Positions 26,781 to 34,875 of a stretch of 46,721 nucleotides of DNA are shown here, piece after piece (within the stretch, counting starts at the first letter, position 1; each line of letters begins with the position of its first letter). The notes beneath the pieces are model-generated. The model was not told the DNA's origin, searched no databases, and saw only the letters and a program-made list of their open reading frames with translations. Position numbers and translations under genes: made by a program. The stretch comes from Myxococcales bacterium. Lineage in GTDB: Bacteria > Myxococcota_A > Polyangia > Polyangiales > Houyiibacteriaceae. The DNA lies in assembly GCA_019637115.1 (NCBI GenBank), contig JAHBWH010000054.1:1-46721 (forward strand), read 5' to 3'.

Positions 26781-27835
26781 ACTTCCTCGCCCGACGTTTC
26801 CCCGCCCTCTCGATGGTGCCGCACGTCCCGCTCGCGAAGCCGACGCCGGTCCAGCGCCTCGACGCGCTCAGCGCGTCGCTCGGCGGCGAGCTCTGGGTCA
26901 AGCGCGACGACCTGACGGGCGCCGCCTACGGCGGCAACAAGGTCCGCAAGCTCGAGCTCATCCTCGGCGACGCGCGCCGCAAGGAGCGCGACGTGCTGAT
27001 CGCGGCGGGCGCCTTCGGCTCGCACCACGTGCTCGCGACGACGCTCTACGGCAAGGCGTGGGGCTTCGACGTGCACGCGGTGCTCGTGCCCCAGCCGTGG
27101 AACGAGCACGTGGAAGAGAACCTGCGCGTCGGCCTCGGCGCGGGGCTCGTGCCTCACCCCGTGCGCACGTGGGCCGCCGTCCCGCCGACGCAGGCAGCGC
27201 TCAAGGCCTCGCTCCGCCTCGAGGGGCGCCGCCCCTTCACGGTCGCCTACGGCGGGTCGAGCCCTCGGGGGGCGATCGGCTACGTCGACGCGGGGCTCGA
27301 GCTCGCCGCCCAGATCGAGGCGGGAGAGCTCCCCGAGCCCGAGGCGATCTACGTCGCGCTCGGCAGCGCGGGCACCGCCGTCGGGCTCGCCATCGGCCTC
27401 GCGGCGCTCGGGCTGACGACGCGCGTGATCGCCGTGCGGGTGACGCCGGCGCTGGTCTGCAACCGCGCGACCGTCACGTCGCTCGTCGCGTCGACGATGC
27501 ACGAGCTCCGCTCGGTCACGCGGGCCTTCCCCGCCGTCGGCCGCGCCGCGCTCGCGCAGCTCGAGCTCGACCCGAGCCTCTACGGCGCGGGCTACGGCAC
27601 CCGCGACGCCGCCGCCGAGGAGGCGAGCGCGCTGGCGGCCGAGGCGGGGCTCGCGCTCGATGGCACCTACACCGCCCGCGCCTTCGCCGCACTCGTCCGC
27701 GACGCCCGCAAGGATCGCGGCGGACGCCGGCTCTTCTGGCACACGCTGAGCAGCGTGGATCTGAGCGAGCGCGCCGCCGCGAGCCCCGAAGTGCCGTCGC
27801 ACATCCGCGAGATGGCCTTCGCGAGCACGCTCTGA
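26777..27835 (+). CDS. PLP enzyme of the ACC deaminase/D-cysteine desulfhydrase family
   Basis: 352 residues. A fold-type II PLP enzyme. The Schiff-base lysine is Lys55 in AAYGGNKVRKLE, with the preceding LWVKRDDLTG typical of the family. A phosphate-binding glycine loop candidate is ALGSAGTAVGLAIG in the C-terminal half. Relatives are 1-aminocyclopropane-1-carboxylate deaminase and D-cysteine desulfhydrase; the sequence alone does not separate them, and the latter (giving sulfide, pyruvate and ammonia) is at least as likely. The ATG overlaps the MscS stop (ATGA), so it belongs to the ion-transport operon. Why a soluble amino-acid enzyme sits there is unclear. Confidence 0.85.
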   Translation: MNFLARRFPALSMVPHVPLAKPTPVQRLDALSASLGGELWVKRDDLTGAAYGGNKVRKLELILGDARRKERDVLIAAGAFGSHHVLATTLYGKAWGFDVHAVLVPQPWNEHVEENLRVGLGAGLVPHPVRTWAAVPPTQAALKASLRLEGRRPFTVAYGGSSPRGAIGYVDAGLELAAQIEAGELPEPEAIYVALGSAGTAVGLAIGLAALGLTTRVIAVRVTPALVCNRATVTSLVASTMHELRSVTRAFPAVGRAALAQLELDPSLYGAGYGTRDAAAEEASALAAEAGLALDGTYTARAFAALVRDARKDRGGRRLFWHTLSSVDLSERAAASPEVPSHIREMAFASTL

Positions 27836-27890
27836 GCGATGAACGCGCATCGTCCCCACATCTCGTCCGAGTCTGGGTATCCTCCCCGCG

Positions 27891-29999
27891 ATGTTCGCTT
27901 CGTTCTTCCCCATCGCCGACCCGATCGTGATCTTCGCGATCGTCGCGTGCTTGCTCCTCGTGATCCCCTTCGCGATGGAGAAGGTGAAGATGCCGGGGCT
28001 CGTCGGGCTCTTGCTCGCCGGCGCCCTCCTCGGCCCGAACGCGTTTCACGTCCTCGAGCGTGACCAGTCGTTCATCCTGCTCGGGAACGTCGGCCTCATC
28101 TTCATCATGTTCACCGCCGCGCTCGAGGTGGACCTCGGCGTCTTCAAGAAGTACGGCGTCCACGCGATCGTCTTCGGCGCGCTCACCTTCGGCTTGCCGC
28201 AAGGTGCCGGCACCCCCGGCGCCCACTACCTGCTCGGGTACGGGTGGCCGGCCGCGGCCCTCATGGCCAGCATCTTCGCCTCCCACACCTTGCTCGCCTA
28301 CCCCGTCGCGAGCCGCCTCGGCATCACGAAGAACCGCGCCGTCACGACCGCGGTCGGCGGCACGATGGTCACGGACACCGCCGCCCTCCTCGTGCTGGCC
28401 GTCGTCGCGGGCATGGCCAAGGGCGAGGTCAACGAGGCCTTCTGGTGGCGCCTCGGGGTCTCGCTGCTCATCTACGTGAGCGTCATCTTCTTCGGGCTGC
28501 CGAAGCTCGGCCGGTGGCTCTTTCGTCGCGTCCCCGAGGACGGCGTCGCCCAGTTCGCCTTCGTGCTCGCGGCCGTCTTCGTCTGCGCTGCCCTCTCGCA
28601 CTCGGCCGGCGTCGAGCCGATCGTCGGCGCCTTCCTCGCCGGCCTCGCGCTCAACCGGCTCATCCCGCACAACGGCGCGCTGATGAGCCGCATCCTCTTC
28701 ACCGGGGACGCGATCTTCGTCCCGTTCTTCTTGCTCTCGGTCGGCATGCTCCTCGACGCGCGCGTGCTCTTCGGCGGCGCGCGGACGTGGATGATCATGG
28801 GCTTCATGATCGGGATGGTGACGGTCACGAAGTTCCTCGCGGCCGAGGCAACGCGCCTGCTCCTTCGCTTCGAGAAGGCGGAGGCCCGGGTCGTGTTCGG
28901 CCTGAGCGTGCCGCAGGCCGCCGCCACCCTCGCCGCCGTCATGGTCGGCTTCGACCTCGAGCTCTTCGACGAGTCTGTGGTCAACGGCTCGATCATGATG
29001 ATCCTCGTGACCTGCACGCTCGGCCCCTTCATCGTGCAGAAGTACGGCCCCGCGGTGTCCGCGCGCGAAGCGAAGGCTGCCGAGAGCGAGCAGGTCGGTC
29101 CGCGCCAGCGCATCCTGGTCGGGCTCCGTGACCTGGTCTCGGCGCAGCCGGTGGTCGAGATCGCGCTCTTGCTCCGCGACGCCGCGCAGCGTCAGCCGCT
29201 CTACCTCGTGCACGCTGCGCGCGACGACGAGAAGCTCACCGAGAACGTCGCCAAGGGCGAGAAGATGCTGCACGACGCGGTGGCGCTCTGCTCGGCGGCC
29301 GACGTCCCCGCCGAGACCTCGACGAGCGTCGACGACAGCATCGGCGCGGCGCTCGGTCGCTCGAACAAGGAGCTCCTCGGCTCGCACCTCGTCCTCGACT
29401 GGGACTGCACGCCCCCGAAGGGCAACGGCGCGATCCTCGGCTCGGCGATCGACGACCTCGTCCGGGTGAAGAACGTCACGCTCGTGCTCACTCGCAACCG
29501 TCACCCCGTGAGCACGACGCGGAAGGTCACGCTCGCGATCCCGCCCGAGGCGACGGCGGGGCCGTCGCTCGACGCGGCGGTGGGCACCGTCAAGCGCATC
29601 GCGCAGCAGCTCGGCGCGCCCGTCGAGGTGCTCTCGGACGAGGCGACGTGGCAGCGGCTCGAGCGCGGCGTCGAGGCCGCCAAGCCGTCCGCGAAGCTCT
29701 CTCACCATCCGCTCGAGGATTGGGCGAGCTTGGCGCAGGCGCTGCGCGACCGGACGACGACGAGCGACCTGCTCGCGATCGTCGGCGTCCGAGGCGCGGA
29801 CGCCGCGCTCGCGCGCACCCCGCTCGACATCGCCGCGCGCTTCCCCGACGCGAGCCTGACGGTGGTGTACGGCGACGAGACCGACCCCGAGGCCGAGAAG
29901 GCCAAGAAGGCCGCCGAGGCGGACCTCGACGCGGCGTCCGCGCCCGTCGTGAGCCCCCTCCAGCTCGTCCGCGAGAGCCAGCGCCCCCCGTCCACCTGA
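27891..29999 (+). CDS. CPA2 cation:proton antiporter with universal-stress-like C-terminal region
   Basis: 702 residues. The N-terminal about 390 residues are a Kef-type CPA2 transporter with about 12 helices. Seen: MPGLVGLLLAGALLGP (helix after the first loop), FASHTLLAYPVASRLG and GTMVTDTAALLVLAVV, containing the ion-site Asp, and VEPIVGAFLAGLALNRLIP. From about 405 to the end is soluble and holds two repeats resembling UspA-like nucleotide-binding domains (RQRILVGLRDLVSAQPVVEIALLL; STTRKVTLAIPPEA), expected to sense a nucleotide or stress signal. It starts 55 bases after the PLP gene and has its own TATCCT element 7 bases before the ATG. Confidence 0.88.
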   Translation: MFASFFPIADPIVIFAIVACLLLVIPFAMEKVKMPGLVGLLLAGALLGPNAFHVLERDQSFILLGNVGLIFIMFTAALEVDLGVFKKYGVHAIVFGALTFGLPQGAGTPGAHYLLGYGWPAAALMASIFASHTLLAYPVASRLGITKNRAVTTAVGGTMVTDTAALLVLAVVAGMAKGEVNEAFWWRLGVSLLIYVSVIFFGLPKLGRWLFRRVPEDGVAQFAFVLAAVFVCAALSHSAGVEPIVGAFLAGLALNRLIPHNGALMSRILFTGDAIFVPFFLLSVGMLLDARVLFGGARTWMIMGFMIGMVTVTKFLAAEATRLLLRFEKAEARVVFGLSVPQAAATLAAVMVGFDLELFDESVVNGSIMMILVTCTLGPFIVQKYGPAVSAREAKAAESEQVGPRQRILVGLRDLVSAQPVVEIALLLRDAAQRQPLYLVHAARDDEKLTENVAKGEKMLHDAVALCSAADVPAETSTSVDDSIGAALGRSNKELLGSHLVLDWDCTPPKGNGAILGSAIDDLVRVKNVTLVLTRNRHPVSTTRKVTLAIPPEATAGPSLDAAVGTVKRIAQQLGAPVEVLSDEATWQRLERGVEAAKPSAKLSHHPLEDWASLAQALRDRTTTSDLLAIVGVRGADAALARTPLDIAARFPDASLTVVYGDETDPEAEKAKKAAEADLDAASAPVVSPLQLVRESQRPPST

Positions 30000-30034
30000 G
30001 GTCCGTGGTGAAGCTCACGGTCTGCCGCGTCGCC

Positions 30035-30064
30035 TTGGCGATGCCCTCCCGATGGCCCTACACT
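30035..30064 (+). promoter_or_regulatory. Candidate promoter of the CFI-box gene
   Basis: TTGGCG at 30035-30040 and TACACT at 30059-30064 have an 18-base spacer, and TACACT ends 7 bases before the ATG. Transcription would start at or next to the ATG. No Shine-Dalgarno is visible. Confidence 0.45.
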
Positions 30065-30071
30065 CCGCGAC

Positions 30072-31928
30072 ATGCGGCCGTTCCGTCCCGGCGCGTGCGC
30101 TCTCGCGCTGCTCTCCGCCCTCGTCGCCCTCCCGACCCAAGCGCAGGAGCGCGTCGTCGAAGTGCGCTTCACGCCGAGCGCCCGCGCACAGATCGCGATC
30201 TGGATCGAGACCGCCGACGGCGAGTTCCTGCGGACCCTGCGCCTGACCGAGTCCACGGCGCTGCGCGGCATCGGCAACCGGCCGGGCGCGACCCAGATGA
30301 ACAGCGGCTTCCGCTGGCCCTACGGCCGCCGCGAGGGCGTGCTGCCCATCTGGGCGCACCGCCGCCTGCAGGCCCAGCCGCCCTTCCAGCGCGTCATCTT
30401 CCAGGACCGCATCTCCGAGGGGCACGCGAGCCGCTCGTCGAACGACGCCTCGCCCGACCATTACTTCTGCCTCTCCTTCAACCAGGCGACGACCTCACGC
30501 GAGGCGCTCGACGCGGTCACCTGCGCGAGCCAGTTCAACAGCGACAAGGGCCGCTACGCCGTCCCCGCGGACATGACGCGCGGCTACGCCGAGCCCTTCG
30601 AGATGCCGAGCGCCGCTGGCATGGAGATGCGGCTGCTCGACACCGAGTCGCTCTACCCGCCGCGCCGCGACGTGACGACCGTCGGCACCTACGACCACGC
30701 GAGCATCGCGACCTTCAACGCCGACGCGCGCGCGGCGATGCCGGAGATCGACGCCGTGACCATGGCGACGCTGCCAGGCGCGCAGCCCCGCAACCTCCAG
30801 CTCACGCTGCCCGCGGACTGGCTCGGTGAGTACGTCCTCTACGTCGAGGTGAACGTGGAGGGCGACTACAACGACACGTGGGGGCCGAGCCGTTATCCGA
30901 CGCCGACCCTGGGCGACGCCATCTGGGACTTCTGGGCGAAGACCTACGGCTACCCCTACCGCGGCCAACCGAGCGTCGTGTACGCCATCCCCATCCGGCT
31001 CGACGGCGTCGGCGGCCGCTTCACGGTCGGGAGCCCGCAGGGCTACGGCAGCCTGCACGGCGAGGACGGTGACGTCCGCCCGATGGACGCGACGCTGACC
31101 GACGACCCGACGAACGCGCCCGGCAGCGGCGCCGACCGCTTGCTCCGCCGGCCGGACGGCGTGCGCGTCGAGGTGAACGTCATCCCGACGGCGGTCTGCT
31201 CGAGCCCCGATCCGCCCCCGCAATGCTTCGCGGAGTGCGACTCGAGCAACCCGTGCGACGCGGGCTTCCTCTGCCGCTCGAACCAATGCGTCGGCCTCTG
31301 CGACGTCGAGATGGCGCCGGCTGCCGTGGGCGAGCTCGAGATCGAGCTCGACCACGAGCGCTCGTGGAACTGGGCGCACGCGACCTTCATCGCGCCCGCG
31401 ACCGAGCGGCCGATCCAGCGCTACGAGCTGCGCGTCTCCACCGAGCCCTTCGAGGACGGCATGTCGTTCTCGAGCTGGGGCACCGAGGCGAAGATCGCGT
31501 CGCTCGACGACGTCGCGCTCGTCATCCCGACGGACCCGCTCCCGGGCGACCGGATCGAGGTCTCCTTCGGCCACCTCAGCCCGCAGACCCATTACTTCAT
31601 CGGCCTGCGCGCCGTCGACGGCTGCGGCGGCGCAGGCCCGGTCGAGGTCCGCGAGCTCACCACGACCGAGATCATCTTCACGACCGTCTCCCCTTGCTTC
31701 GTCGCGACCGCGGCCTACGGCACCTCGATGGCCGAGGAGGTCGGCGCGCTGCGCCGCTTCCGCGACCGTCACCTGCGTGGCCACTACCTCGGCGAGGCGA
31801 TCATCGACGCCTACTACGAGGTCGGCCCCGTCGCGGCGGACCTCATCCGCGACAGCGAGGTGCTGCGCGCCATGGCCCGCGTCGCGCTCGACCCGCTCGT
31901 CACCTTCGCCCGCTGGATCACGGACTGA
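30072..31928 (+). CDS. Exported protein with C-terminal CFI-box domain
   Basis: 618 residues. A signal peptide (MRPFRPGACALALLSALVA, cleavage near TQAQ) leads into a long extracytoplasmic region. A Cys-rich EGF-like stretch lies at about 375-415 (CFAECDSSNPCDAGFLC). A fibronectin-like strand region follows. The last 77 residues are the CFI-box C-terminal domain: CFVATAAYGT (Cys542), then LRRFRDRHLRGHYLGEAIIDAYY, then ARVALDPLVTFARW. This domain is known from secreted or outer-membrane proteins of deltaproteobacteria; its exact function is not established. It ends in an ATGA overlap with the small lipoprotein gene. Confidence 0.85.
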   Translation: MRPFRPGACALALLSALVALPTQAQERVVEVRFTPSARAQIAIWIETADGEFLRTLRLTESTALRGIGNRPGATQMNSGFRWPYGRREGVLPIWAHRRLQAQPPFQRVIFQDRISEGHASRSSNDASPDHYFCLSFNQATTSREALDAVTCASQFNSDKGRYAVPADMTRGYAEPFEMPSAAGMEMRLLDTESLYPPRRDVTTVGTYDHASIATFNADARAAMPEIDAVTMATLPGAQPRNLQLTLPADWLGEYVLYVEVNVEGDYNDTWGPSRYPTPTLGDAIWDFWAKTYGYPYRGQPSVVYAIPIRLDGVGGRFTVGSPQGYGSLHGEDGDVRPMDATLTDDPTNAPGSGADRLLRRPDGVRVEVNVIPTAVCSSPDPPPQCFAECDSSNPCDAGFLCRSNQCVGLCDVEMAPAAVGELEIELDHERSWNWAHATFIAPATERPIQRYELRVSTEPFEDGMSFSSWGTEAKIASLDDVALVIPTDPLPGDRIEVSFGHLSPQTHYFIGLRAVDGCGGAGPVEVRELTTTEIIFTTVSPCFVATAAYGTSMAEEVGALRRFRDRHLRGHYLGEAIIDAYYEVGPVAADLIRDSEVLRAMARVALDPLVTFARWITD

Positions 31929-32128
31929 TGCGCGCCCTCCTCCTCCTGACGACCTTGGCCTTCGGCTGCGTCCACGTCGCGCCCTACCAGCGCGAAGAGA
32001 TGACCCGCCCCGGCATGGACACCGAGCGCGAGGCCGCCGAGATGGGCTTCCAGGCCCACGTGCACGACTCCCGCGAGGGCGCCACCGGCGGCCTCGGCAG
32101 CACCGGCGGCGGCTGCGGCTGCAACTGA
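31928..32128 (+). CDS. Small DUF4266-like lipoprotein
   Basis: 66 residues. A short signal ends LAFGC (Cys14). It is followed by VHVAPYQREEMTRPGM, a His-containing middle (FQAHVHDSREGA), and a Gly/Cys tail ending GGGCGCN. The pattern 'pyqRe.la.p.M', 'SREGa.GG' and terminal GGGCGCN is that of DUF4266, a small lipoprotein usually found beside a DUF3570 outer-membrane protein and related redox genes. Here it overlaps the CFI-box gene (ATGA) and has no such partner in the window. The two terminal Cys may bind a metal or take part in redox chemistry; that is inference. Confidence 0.78.
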   Translation: MRALLLLTTLAFGCVHVAPYQREEMTRPGMDTEREAAEMGFQAHVHDSREGATGGLGSTGGGCGCN

Positions 32129-32355
32129 CGAAGACCAACTGCCTAGAAACTCGACTCGCACGTCGGTCTCGTTCCCTCGACGCACGCGTTCAACCCCTGA
32201 CCCCTGCAGGTGACTGCTGAGGCAGCCGATCCAGACGGCGAGGCGCGAGGCGTCGGGGGAGAGCCCGGGCGATCGACACGATCCGCGAGATGCCTCGCAC
32301 GCATCTACACCGCCGCCGAGGCTCTCCGGGGTGAGAGCGTACCCCTCGACGCGCC
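32129..32355. terminator. Convergent intergenic region with weak hairpin
   Basis: 227 bases between convergent genes. At 32321-32338, GCTCTC and GAGAGC form a 6-bp stem with a CGGGGT loop. No T-tract follows on either strand, so an intrinsic terminator is not well supported. Nothing else recognisable was seen. Confidence 0.25.
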
Positions 32356-33399
32356 TCAGCAGATCCGCGGGAGCTGCTCGCCGCTCAGGAGGTCGAGGAC
32401 CCTCGTCGTGCCGAAGCTCGACGCCGCCATCACGAGGCCCGCGTGCTCGCGCGTGACCGCGCCGACGCGCGCGGCCCCCTCGGAGCCCGGCGTCGCTCGC
32501 AGCGCGGCGAGCGCCGCTGGGGCGTCCGGCTCGGGGACGAAGACCACGAGCCGCCCTTCGCAGGCGACGTAGAGCGGGTCGAGGCCGAGCAGCTCGCAGG
32601 CGTCGCGCACCTCCGCGCGCACGGGAACCGCCGCGTCGTCGAGATGGACGCCGACCTCCGCGGCGCGCGCGATCTCGTTCAGCACCGTCGCGAGCCCGCC
32701 GCGCGTCGGGTCGCGGAGGCAGCGGAGGTCGACCCCCGCGTCGAGCAGCGCACGCAGCTGCGGCAAGCAGCTCGCGGCGTCGCTCACGAAGTCGCCCACC
32801 GTGTCGACCGAGAGCCCCTCGCGCTCGAGCATCACGGCCACGCCGTGGTCGCCGACCGGGCCCGTGACCAGCACGGCGTCGCCGGGCCGAACGCGCGAGG
32901 GCGAGAGCGGCCCGGGCGTGATCACGCGCCCGAGCCCGGTCGCGGAGATGAACACCCCGTCGCCCTTGCCGCGCTCGACGACCTTCGTGTCCCCCGCGAC
33001 GATGGTGAGCCCCACCTCGCGCGCGGCGGCCGCCATCGACCCGACGATCGCGCGCAGGCGCTCGAGCGCGAGGCCCTCCTCGAGGATGAACGAGACCGTC
33101 ATCTGCGTCGGGGTCGCGCCGCAGCAGACCAGGTCGTTGACGGTCCCGTGGACCGCCAGCGATCCGATGTCACCGCCAGGGAAGACCAGCGGCCGAACCG
33201 TGAAGGCGTCGGTCGTCACGGCCAGCAGGCCGGAGACCTCGATCACGGCGCCGTCGTGCTGCGCGCGCAGCGGGTCGGCGCCGAAGGCCGCCAAGAAGAG
33301 CTCATCGATCAGCCGGTGCATCACGCGCCCGCCGCCGCCGTGGGCGAGGACCACGCGCTCGTACGTGCTGAAGGGCACCGGGCAGCTCGCGTCGGCCAT
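32356..33399 (-). CDS. hypE: Hydrogenase maturation protein HypE
   Basis: 347 residues. HypE dehydrates a carbamoyl group on its C-terminal Cys to thiocyanate and passes the cyanide to the iron of the [NiFe] centre via HypC/HypD. Seen: the AIR-synthase/PurM-like fold with LAHGGGGRVMHRL near the N-terminus, DAFTVRPLVFPGGDIG, DTKVVERGKGDGVFI, LRDPTRGGLATVLNEIA, and the diagnostic C-terminus PRIC with the modified Cys347. Full length. The hypD stop and hypE start overlap by one base (TGATG), so the two are translated together. It is the last gene of the hyp cluster. Confidence 0.96.
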   Translation of the reverse strand: MADASCPVPFSTYERVVLAHGGGGRVMHRLIDELFLAAFGADPLRAQHDGAVIEVSGLLAVTTDAFTVRPLVFPGGDIGSLAVHGTVNDLVCCGATPTQMTVSFILEEGLALERLRAIVGSMAAAAREVGLTIVAGDTKVVERGKGDGVFISATGLGRVITPGPLSPSRVRPGDAVLVTGPVGDHGVAVMLEREGLSVDTVGDFVSDAASCLPQLRALLDAGVDLRCLRDPTRGGLATVLNEIARAAEVGVHLDDAAVPVRAEVRDACELLGLDPLYVACEGRLVVFVPEPDAPAALAALRATPGSEGAARVGAVTREHAGLVMAASSFGTTRVLDLLSGEQLPRIC

Positions 33400-34502
33400 C
33401 AGGCGCGCTCCTCGATCGCGCTGCGGCGGAACTGGTAGTAGGCCGCGCACGCCCCTTCCGTCGAGACCATCGGCGCGCCGAGCGGGCGGTCGGGGTCGCA
33501 GCCGCGCCCGAACTCCGGGCATTGCGTCGGGAGCAGCCGCCCCGTGAGCACGAGCCCCGACCGACAGGTCGTCGGCTCGTCCGCAGGGGCCACCGTGAGA
33601 TCGAAGCGACGCCGCGCGTCGAAGCGCGCCCAGCTCGAGCGCATCGCCAGGCCGCCCTCCTTCACGACCCCGAGGCCCCGCCAGGGCGCGTCCACGACCT
33701 CGAAGACCGCGTCCACCGTCGCTCGCGCCGCGGGGTTGCCGTCGGCGCGCACGGCCCGCGCGTATTGGTTCTCGACCTCGTGCCGACCGGCCTCGAGCTG
33801 CAGGACGCAGCGCAGCAGGCCGTCGAGGATGTCGACGGGCTCGAACCCCGTGATGACGATCGGCGCGCCGAAGCGCGCGGCGATCGCGGGATAATCGGCG
33901 AGCCCCTCGACCGCACAGACGTGGCCGGCCGCGAGGAAGCCGTCGATGTGGCCCTCGGGATCCGAGAGGAGCTGGGCCATCGCCGGCGGCACGCGCACGT
34001 GGGACGTGAGGAGCGAGAAGTTGTCGAGGTCGAGCCGTCGCGCGAGCTCCGCCGCCATGGCGGTCGCCGGCGCGGTGGTCTCGAAGCCCACGCCGAAGAG
34101 CACGTAGTGCTGGCTCGGGTCGCGCGCGGCGAGCTGGACGGCGTCGAGGGGCGAGAGCACCACGCGGACGTCGCCGCCGCGCGAGCGCGCGTCGAGCAGA
34201 TCCCCCCGCGCGCCCGGCACCCGCAGCATGTCGCCGAACGAACAGACCACGACGCCCTTCCGGAGCGCGAGCGCGCGCGCGGCCTCGATGATCTCGAGCG
34301 GCGTGACGCAGACGGGGCAGCCGGGCCCGTGCAAGAGCGTGAGCCCTTCGGGGAGCAGATCCTCGATGCCGTAACGCGCGATCGTGTGGGTCTGGCCGCC
34401 GCAGATCTCCATCACCGTCCAGGGTCGCGTCATCGCGGTGGCGATCCCGTCCGCGAGCCGCCGCGCGGCGGCCGGATCCCGAAACTCGTCGACCCACCTC
34501 AC
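33399..34502 (-). CDS. hypD: Hydrogenase maturation protein HypD
   Basis: 367 residues from GTG 34502. HypD is the [4Fe-4S] scaffold on which, with HypC, the Fe(CN)2CO group is built. The conserved cysteine motifs are present: MEICGGQTHTIARYGI, LHGPGCPVCVTP, HVCAVEG, and the C-terminal block GCDPDRPLGAPMVSTEGACAAYY. FGVGFETTAP is also typical. The GTG overlaps the hypC stop (GTGA), and the gene's own stop overlaps hypE. This gives a tight hypC-hypD-hypE unit. Confidence 0.96.
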   Translation of the reverse strand: MRWVDEFRDPAAARRLADGIATAMTRPWTVMEICGGQTHTIARYGIEDLLPEGLTLLHGPGCPVCVTPLEIIEAARALALRKGVVVCSFGDMLRVPGARGDLLDARSRGGDVRVVLSPLDAVQLAARDPSQHYVLFGVGFETTAPATAMAAELARRLDLDNFSLLTSHVRVPPAMAQLLSDPEGHIDGFLAAGHVCAVEGLADYPAIAARFGAPIVITGFEPVDILDGLLRCVLQLEAGRHEVENQYARAVRADGNPAARATVDAVFEVVDAPWRGLGVVKEGGLAMRSSWARFDARRRFDLTVAPADEPTTCRSGLVLTGRLLPTQCPEFGRGCDPDRPLGAPMVSTEGACAAYYQFRRSAIEERA

Positions 34503-34723
34503 GCGCCTGCTCCGATGAGCCGCAGGGTCTCTCGAGCGGCGGCCTCGTCGAGGCGTTGGATCGCGAAGCCCACGTGCACGATCACGTAGTCACCCACGCC
34601 CGCCTCGGGCACGTACGCGAGGCAGACCTCCCGGCGCACCGCGCCGAAGCGGACGTTCCCGAAGGGGAGCCCGCCCGGTCCGTCGAACCGCTCGAGCACG
34701 AGACCAGGGATCGCGAGGCACAT
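34499..34723 (-). CDS. hypC: Hydrogenase maturation chaperone HypC
   Basis: 74 residues from ATG 34723. HypC starts MCLAIPG; the N-terminal Cys2 and the His in VGDYVIVHVGFAIQ are the conserved functional residues, used to carry the Fe(CN)2CO group and to bind the large-subunit precursor. The frame is open to 34744, but Cys2 fixes the true start. A GAGGAG ribosome-binding site lies just upstream, so this gene probably begins a new translation unit after the 152-base gap from hypF. Confidence 0.93.
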   Translation of the reverse strand: MCLAIPGLVLERFDGPGGLPFGNVRFGAVRREVCLAYVPEAGVGDYVIVHVGFAIQRLDEAAARETLRLIGAGA

Positions 34724-34875
34724 CGGAAGCTCCTCGGTGTTCAAGCGGCGAGCTTAGCGCTTTGGCGACCTCCGCGCGATCGACACTCACGCACTGACAC
34801 ACAGACACGCACGCGCAACAGTGAAGGAGGCTCACTCTGACACGCGAACACGCGCGTCTCGTCATCATCAGCCGA
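34724..34875. other. Gap between hypF and hypC
   Basis: 152 bases with a lower GC content and a CA/CACG-rich low-complexity stretch around 34785-34860. It contains the hypC ribosome-binding site (minus strand). A TAAGCT hexamer on the minus strand at 34757-34752 could be a -10, but no good -35 was found. Confidence 0.3.

Noticed and set aside
27516-29708. Minus-strand 730-residue ORF
   Set aside because: Antisense to the CPA2 antiporter; rich in Arg/Glu/Asp/Val with no recognisable motif.
32321-32338. Strong intrinsic terminator between the convergent genes
   Set aside because: The 6-bp stem is real, but no T-tract follows on either strand; kept only as a weak feature.
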